Shown here: piece by piece, positions 61,675 through 64,000 of the stretch
Numbering within the stretch: the first letter of the stretch is position 1
How the letters are laid out: the number at the start of each line of letters is the position of its first letter
Origin: Citrobacter rodentium NBRC 105723 = DSM 16636
GTDB taxonomy: Bacteria > Pseudomonadota > Gammaproteobacteria > Enterobacterales > Enterobacteriaceae
Reading direction: 5' to 3'
Assembly (NCBI RefSeq): GCF_021278985.1
Contig: NZ_CP082833.1
Coordinates: 2,728,001 to 2,792,000, forward strand
Length of the DNA stretch: 64,000 nt
Notes under the pieces: model-generated
What the model was told of the DNA's origin: nothing
What the model saw: the letters and a program-made list of their open reading frames with translations, nothing else
The model's database searches: none
Position numbers and translations under genes: made by a program

Positions 61675-62478
61675 ATGAACGCATTGTTAGCAAACCCTTT
61701 TAAAGAAGGACTGCGAAAAGGAGAGGTTCAGATCGGGCTGTGGTTGAGCTCGACGACCTCCTATATGGCGGAAATCGCCGCTACTTCGGGTTATGACTGG
61801 CTGCTCATCGACGGCGAACATGCGCCGAATACCGTGCAGGATCTGTATCATCAATTGCAGGCCATCGCCCCCTATGCCAGCCAGCCGGTCATTCGTCCCG
61901 TCGAGGGGACGAAAGCGCTGATTAAGCAGGTACTGGATATCGGGGCGCAGACGCTGCTGATCCCGATGGTCGATACCGCAGAGCAGGCGCGTCAGGTAGT
62001 GGCTGCCACTCGCTACCCGCCGCTGGGCGAGCGCGGCGTGGGGGCCAGCGTCGCCCGGGCGGCGCGCTGGGGACGCATTGATAACTATATGGCGCAGGCC
62101 AATGAATCGTTGTGCCTGCTGGTGCAGGTCGAAAGCAAAACCGCGCTGGATAACCTTGATGCGATTCTCGACGTGGAAGGCATTGACGGCGTGTTTATCG
62201 GGCCTGCGGATCTGTCGGCTTCCCTGGGCTACCCCGATAACGCCGGGCATCCGGAAGTGCAGCGAATCATTCAGGAGAGCCTCCGGCGCATACGCGCCGC
62301 CGGTAAAGCGGCGGGATTTCTCGCGGTTGACCCGGCTATGGCGCAAAAATGCCTGCAGTGGGGAGCCAATTTCGTCGCCGTTGGCGTCGACACCATGCTT
62401 TATACCGAGGCGCTGGATCGCCGGCTGGCGATGTTTAAAGCTGTCAGCTCAGCGACCCCGGTAAAAAGTAGCTACTGA
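61675..62478 (+). CDS. rhmA: RhmA (YfaU), 2-keto-3-deoxy-L-rhamnonate aldolase
   Basis: A class II HpcH/HpaI-type aldolase that cleaves 2-keto-3-deoxy-L-rhamnonate to pyruvate and lactaldehyde. The 267 residues match E. coli RhmA: LLIDGEHAPNTVQDL (catalytic His), RPVEGTKALIKQVLDIGAQTLLIPMVDTAEQA, VQVESKTALDNLD (metal Glu) and FIGPADLSASLGYP (metal Asp). ATG 61675 (MNALLANPF) is preferred over a start at 61633 that would overlap rhmT. Confidence 0.96.
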   Translation: MNALLANPFKEGLRKGEVQIGLWLSSTTSYMAEIAATSGYDWLLIDGEHAPNTVQDLYHQLQAIAPYASQPVIRPVEGTKALIKQVLDIGAQTLLIPMVDTAEQARQVVAATRYPPLGERGVGASVARAARWGRIDNYMAQANESLCLLVQVESKTALDNLDAILDVEGIDGVFIGPADLSASLGYPDNAGHPEVQRIIQESLRRIRAAGKAAGFLAVDPAMAQKCLQWGANFVAVGVDTMLYTEALDRRLAMFKAVSSATPVKSSY

Positions 62479-62485
62479 GTAAACG

Positions 62486-62518
62486 TGCCGGATGGCGACG
62501 CTTCGCTTATCCGGCCTG
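62486..62518. repeat. REP unit after rhmA
   Basis: GTGCCGGATGGCGACGCTTCGCTTATCCGGCC, a single REP between the convergent rhmA and rpn genes. Confidence 0.9.
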
Positions 62519-62527
62519 CTTACGGCA

Positions 62528-62749
62528 TCAGTGGTGGCTGGCTATGACCTCATCAACAGAGATACCGGTGATGGTCAGCACCAAATCACGTTCGATCCCT
62601 TTCTCGATCATCATTCGCGCAATGCGCAGCGCCTCTTCTCGGGTGCCTGTTTGCTTACCTTCGCGTAATCCTTGCTGCAGGCCTTTTTGCAGCCCCTCCT
62701 GCAATCCATGACGGTGGCCTTCCTGCCGCAGTCGTTCTGCAATTGTCAT
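62528..62749 (-). CDS. Candidate intragenic antitoxin RpnS (internal start in rpn)
   Basis: ATG at 62749, codon 244 of the rpn frame, is preceded by AAGGAG at 62756-62761 with a 6-nt spacer, better placed than the ribosome sites of most genes here. It would give a 73-residue protein: MTIAERLRQEGHRHG, the GLQ(E/K/Q)G repeats, then a conserved helical tail REEALRIARMMIEKGIERDL. In E. coli RpnA, a C-terminal product made from an internal start blocks the full-length nuclease. Here it is predicted from the sequence alone. Confidence 0.65.
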   Translation of the reverse strand: MTIAERLRQEGHRHGLQEGLQKGLQQGLREGKQTGTREEALRIARMMIEKGIERDLVLTITGISVDEVIASHH

Positions 62750-63478
62750 CAGTCTCTCCTTATGATGGGGGGAACGTTCGGCGACCTCACGGATAAAATC
62801 GCTAAAGCGCATCGCATCGCCGTACTGCACCAGATAATTAAACAGCGTTTGCAGCTGGCTGTCATTAGCAATACCGGTAACTAACAGCGTCACCAGCCGG
62901 TCAACCAGACCCATCAGATCGCGATCCCGGATATGCTTTTGCATAAGCTCAAGCAGAGCAACGCGCTGGTGTTGCATGATTTCGTCATCAGGCACCACCG
63001 TTATGTCCACCAGCGGAAAGGCCTCCGTATAGAGCTGCCGCGCCAGCTGCGGATTATCAAATTCGTCCAGCCAGTTTAGCGACCAGGGATACGGGCTTTG
63101 CACGCCGTGGTAAAACAGCATCGGGATCACCAGCGGCAGCGTTTTATGCCCGGCATCCAGATGATGTTGCATTGCGGCGGTGGCATAGCGCATGAGCCGA
63201 AAGGCCATGTGCGGCACGGCAGTGCTCTGATGTTCAATAACGCAATAGATATAGCCTTCGCCTTCTTTTGTTTTCAGCGACCACACGACGTCAGAATAAT
63301 ATGCGCGGAGCTCCTGTTCGATAAACGTGGTGGCTTCCAGCCTGAGCGTTGTTAAATCGCACAATTCGCGCAATGGCGTGGGAAGATGGATGTTGAGAAA
63401 GTCCCGCGCCACTTCAGGACTGGAAATCAGCTTTTTAAATACCGCATCGTGCGGAGTGGATGTGGTTGAATGCGTCAT
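62528..63478 (-). CDS. Rpn-family recombination-promoting nuclease (YfaD-like)
   Basis: A 316-residue PD-(D/E)xK nuclease of the Rpn (transposase_31) family, at the site of E. coli yfaD (rpnE). The N-terminal nuclease domain opens HDAVFKKLISSPEVARDFL and has the likely active-site Asp63 (YSDVVWSLKT) and Glu82-x-Gln84 (CVIEHQS). The C-terminal 73 residues hold GLQxGLQ-type pentad repeats and a helical end. An in-frame internal ATG with a strong ribosome site begins that part. Rpn proteins are toxic DNases held by a short C-terminal product. Confidence 0.9.
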   Translation of the reverse strand: MTHSTTSTPHDAVFKKLISSPEVARDFLNIHLPTPLRELCDLTTLRLEATTFIEQELRAYYSDVVWSLKTKEGEGYIYCVIEHQSTAVPHMAFRLMRYATAAMQHHLDAGHKTLPLVIPMLFYHGVQSPYPWSLNWLDEFDNPQLARQLYTEAFPLVDITVVPDDEIMQHQRVALLELMQKHIRDRDLMGLVDRLVTLLVTGIANDSQLQTLFNYLVQYGDAMRFSDFIREVAERSPHHKERLMTIAERLRQEGHRHGLQEGLQKGLQQGLREGKQTGTREEALRIARMMIEKGIERDLVLTITGISVDEVIASHH

Positions 63479-63621
63479 GGTCGTCCGTCACCTCAACATT
63501 GTGTTGTCGTGACGGTACAGGCTGATGGCGCGGGTTGCATTGGCTGAATAAAGGCTTTGCGCGGCGGGACGAGGGAAAGTTGCTTGCGGTTGCAACGCAT
63601 GCAGTTTTATGGAAAGAGTCA

Positions 63622-63649
63622 CGCAAAAATGCCGGATGCAATCCGGCAT
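63622..63649 (-). terminator. Rho-independent terminator of glpABC
   Basis: On the minus strand ATGCCGGAT-TGC-ATCCGGCAT is followed by TTTTTGCG, about 45 bp after the glpC stop. The arms resemble a REP core. Confidence 0.82.
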
Positions 63650-63695
63650 GGATGTGATATTCAGGCTCTGCGTTTTGCGCCGTCGGGCAAGTGCG

Positions 63696-64000
63696 TTAGC
63701 CGAGCGCCTGCGCTAACAGCGTAATCGGATGTTCGCAACGCTTGCTGGTGGACATCTCAATTTGCCATTTACAGGTTTCGCAGTCGGTAACCACGATATC
63801 CGCGCCGCTCTCTTCAATCTGCTTAAACAGCGGCGCGCCGATGGATTGCGAGGTCGGGTAGTTCTCTTTCTTGAAGCCATACGTCCCGGCGATGCCGCAG
63901 CACTGAGAATCGAGTACCGTCAGTTCAAGCCCCGGGATCCGCCGCAGCAGCTCCAGGGTATACAGCGTCCAGCCCATTTTCTCCATATGACACGGCGTGT
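63696..64000 (-). CDS. glpC: GlpC, anaerobic glycerol-3-phosphate dehydrogenase subunit C (3' part)
   Basis: The last 101 codons of glpC; the 5' part is beyond the window's right edge and the frame stays open (TPCHMEKMGW). GlpC anchors GlpAB to the membrane and passes electrons to quinones. The visible CCG-domain pieces DSQCCGIAGTYGFKKE and VVTDCETCKWQIEM are those of E. coli GlpC, as is the ending CEHPITLLAQALG. Confidence 0.95.
   Translation of the reverse strand, partial: TPCHMEKMGWTLYTLELLRRIPGLELTVLDSQCCGIAGTYGFKKENYPTSQSIGAPLFKQIEESGADIVVTDCETCKWQIEMSTSKRCEHPITLLAQALG

Overview
The window is chromosomal DNA of an enterobacterium. Nearly every gene matches, in order and length, the E. 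coli K-12 segment running from argT-hisJQMP through the nuo and men operons to rhmRDTA and glpC. Three features point away from E. coli: a LacI-PTS-split-transketolase operon beside yfcC, a cheV gene next to rbn, and no arn operon or pmrD between menE and ais. Together they suggest Citrobacter or a close relative (from memory, C. rodentium lacks arn). The genus is inference; no database search was possible.

Layout. 1-4162: argT (3' part) and hisJQMP, the lysine/arginine/ornithine and histidine ABC uptake system, with an NtrC site and a sigma54 promoter before hisJ and a four-unit REP/BIME array before hisQ. 4252-8840: a GNAT gene, yfcH, folX, two glutathione-transferase-like genes (yfcG, yfcF), the phosphodiesterase yfcE and the Nudix gene yfcD. 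8845-14132: a LacI-type regulator divergent from a PTS EIIA-EIIB-EIIC and split-transketolase operon of unknown substrate, with two palindromic operators and a CRP-like site. 14321-25414: yfcC, pta, ackA, yfbV, yfbU, yfbT, yfbS, yfbR and alaA. 26331-42922: lrhA and the full 13-gene nuo operon for respiratory complex I. 42958-44372: an IS4-family insertion sequence inside the nuoN terminator. 44519-47391: cheV, an rbn (RNase BN) gene broken by an amber codon, elaA and elaB. 47489-54498: menFDHBCE for menaquinone synthesis. 54739-58004: ais, nudI, yfaZ and yfaY. 58305-62478: rhmRDTA for L-rhamnonate breakdown. 62528-64000: an Rpn-family nuclease gene with an internal, well-placed start for a C-terminal antitoxin, then the 3' end of glpC.

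The strongest items for a second look are the internal start in rpn, the uncharacterised PTS/transketolase operon, the amber codon in rbn, the IS element that splits a terminator and carries its own hairpin and promoter arrangement against outside transcription, and the PmrA box kept before ais although arn and pmrD are missing here. REP/BIME repeats occur at eight or more intergenic sites, including one inside the nuo operon.
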